NCBI GenBank assembly: GCA_020722575.1
Contig: DYKN01000023.1
Coordinates: 1-41,314 of the forward strand
Source: Rikenella microfusus
GTDB lineage: Bacteria; Bacteroidota; Bacteroidia; Bacteroidales; VadinHA17
Direction of reading: 5' to 3'
Length of the DNA stretch: 41,314 nt
In this document: positions 41,137-41,314 of the stretch, piece by piece
Numbering within the stretch: position 1 is the stretch's first letter
Layout: each line of letters starts with the position of its first letter
The notes under the pieces: model-generated
The model's input: only the letters and a program-made list of their open reading frames with translations
What the model was told of the DNA's origin: nothing
Databases searched by the model: none
Program-made: the position numbers and the translations under genes

Positions 41137-41314
41137 AGATTAAAGATTTGATAATAATAAAGATAAAACGAAACATTGCCGGGTCTATAAAACAGGTTTT
41201 GTAAGAGCAAGCGAAAAATTATTGCGTATATAAACGAGTTGAGCTAAACCGACGATTGTCGGTAGATATTTTAAAAATCTTTAACTATTTTGATTATTCA
41301 ATTAATCCTGTTAT

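Larger units (their letters stand above)
40832..41314. other. Gene-free right end
   Basis: AT-rich region without a credible coding frame on either strand. It holds the upstream region of the minus-strand phosphatase gene, a repeat-like motif (40957-40984), a good rightward promoter (41104-41136) and a small hairpin CCGAC-GATT-GTCGG at 41249-41262. Whatever that promoter serves lies beyond the window or is a non-coding RNA. Confidence 0.5.

Noticed and set aside
1..41314. CRISPR arrays, tRNA or rRNA genes, phage modules
   Set aside because: No regularly spaced repeats, no tRNA cloverleaf with TTCRA-type loop noticed, no rRNA core sequence, and no phage structural or integrase genes among the frames.

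Overview
The window is a stretch of Bacteroidota chromosome, most like an anaerobic Bacteroidales-type lineage. The evidence is AT-rich intergenic DNA, little Shine-Dalgarno sequence before genes, -7 boxes of the Bacteroidota form TANNTTTG, a TonB-dependent receptor, many secreted proteins or lipoproteins, DUF3127, a lone MnmD, and an IS4/DUF4372 transposase remnant. No rRNA, tRNA, CRISPR array, phage or intact mobile element was seen. Nothing here fixes genus or species.

Left part (1-7.9 kb). A DUF6263-like secreted protein converges on a CAP-domain protein, followed by an exported glutathione peroxidase-type thiol peroxidase. Next comes a phosphate-energy block: the minus-strand operon pfkA-sixA-ppk1 (a phosphofructokinase with a mixed ATP/PPi signature, a histidine-phosphate phosphatase and a polyphosphate kinase), with a divergent CHAD-domain gene whose family binds polyphosphate. 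An internally deleted IS4-family transposase and a pair of hairpins close the block.

Middle left (8.1-20 kb). A tight trio encodes a small exported protein, an M1-like gluzincin peptidase and a membrane protein. The gap after it hides a decayed minus-strand lipoprotein gene with its terminator still present. Then come an M28-like peptidase, an AGE-family sugar 2-epimerase and a sodium/solute symporter. These face an overlapping minus-strand pair: an unrecognised 370-aa protein and a PfkB kinase-HAD phosphatase fusion. Together they look like a small, possibly undescribed sugar-handling island.

Centre (20-27 kb). A purple-acid-phosphatase-like protein precedes the most interesting locus, five overlapping or abutting plus-strand genes related to heterodisulfide reductase. 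They are an HdrC-like protein, an HdrB-like protein with a degenerate N-terminal CCG domain, a short HdrA-like flavoprotein, a second mini-HdrC, and a membrane protein joining a cytochrome-b-like domain, two 4Fe-4S clusters and two complete CCG domains (HdrE+HdrD, or DsrM+DsrK-like). This looks like a complete quinone-linked electron-transfer complex with an unknown soluble partner. A lipoprotein follows.

Right part (27-41.3 kb). PurL, DUF3127 (OB-like, with an SSB-like acidic tip) and an FKBP lipoprotein lie on the minus strand. Upstream of them is the operon TonB-dependent receptor - TPR/coiled-coil/SpoIIE phosphatase - MnmD. A Tat-exported sugar isomerase-like lipoprotein with a strong terminator and a second purple-acid-phosphatase-like protein end the coding part. 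The last ~480 bp hold a repeat-like hairpin and a good promoter reading out of the window.
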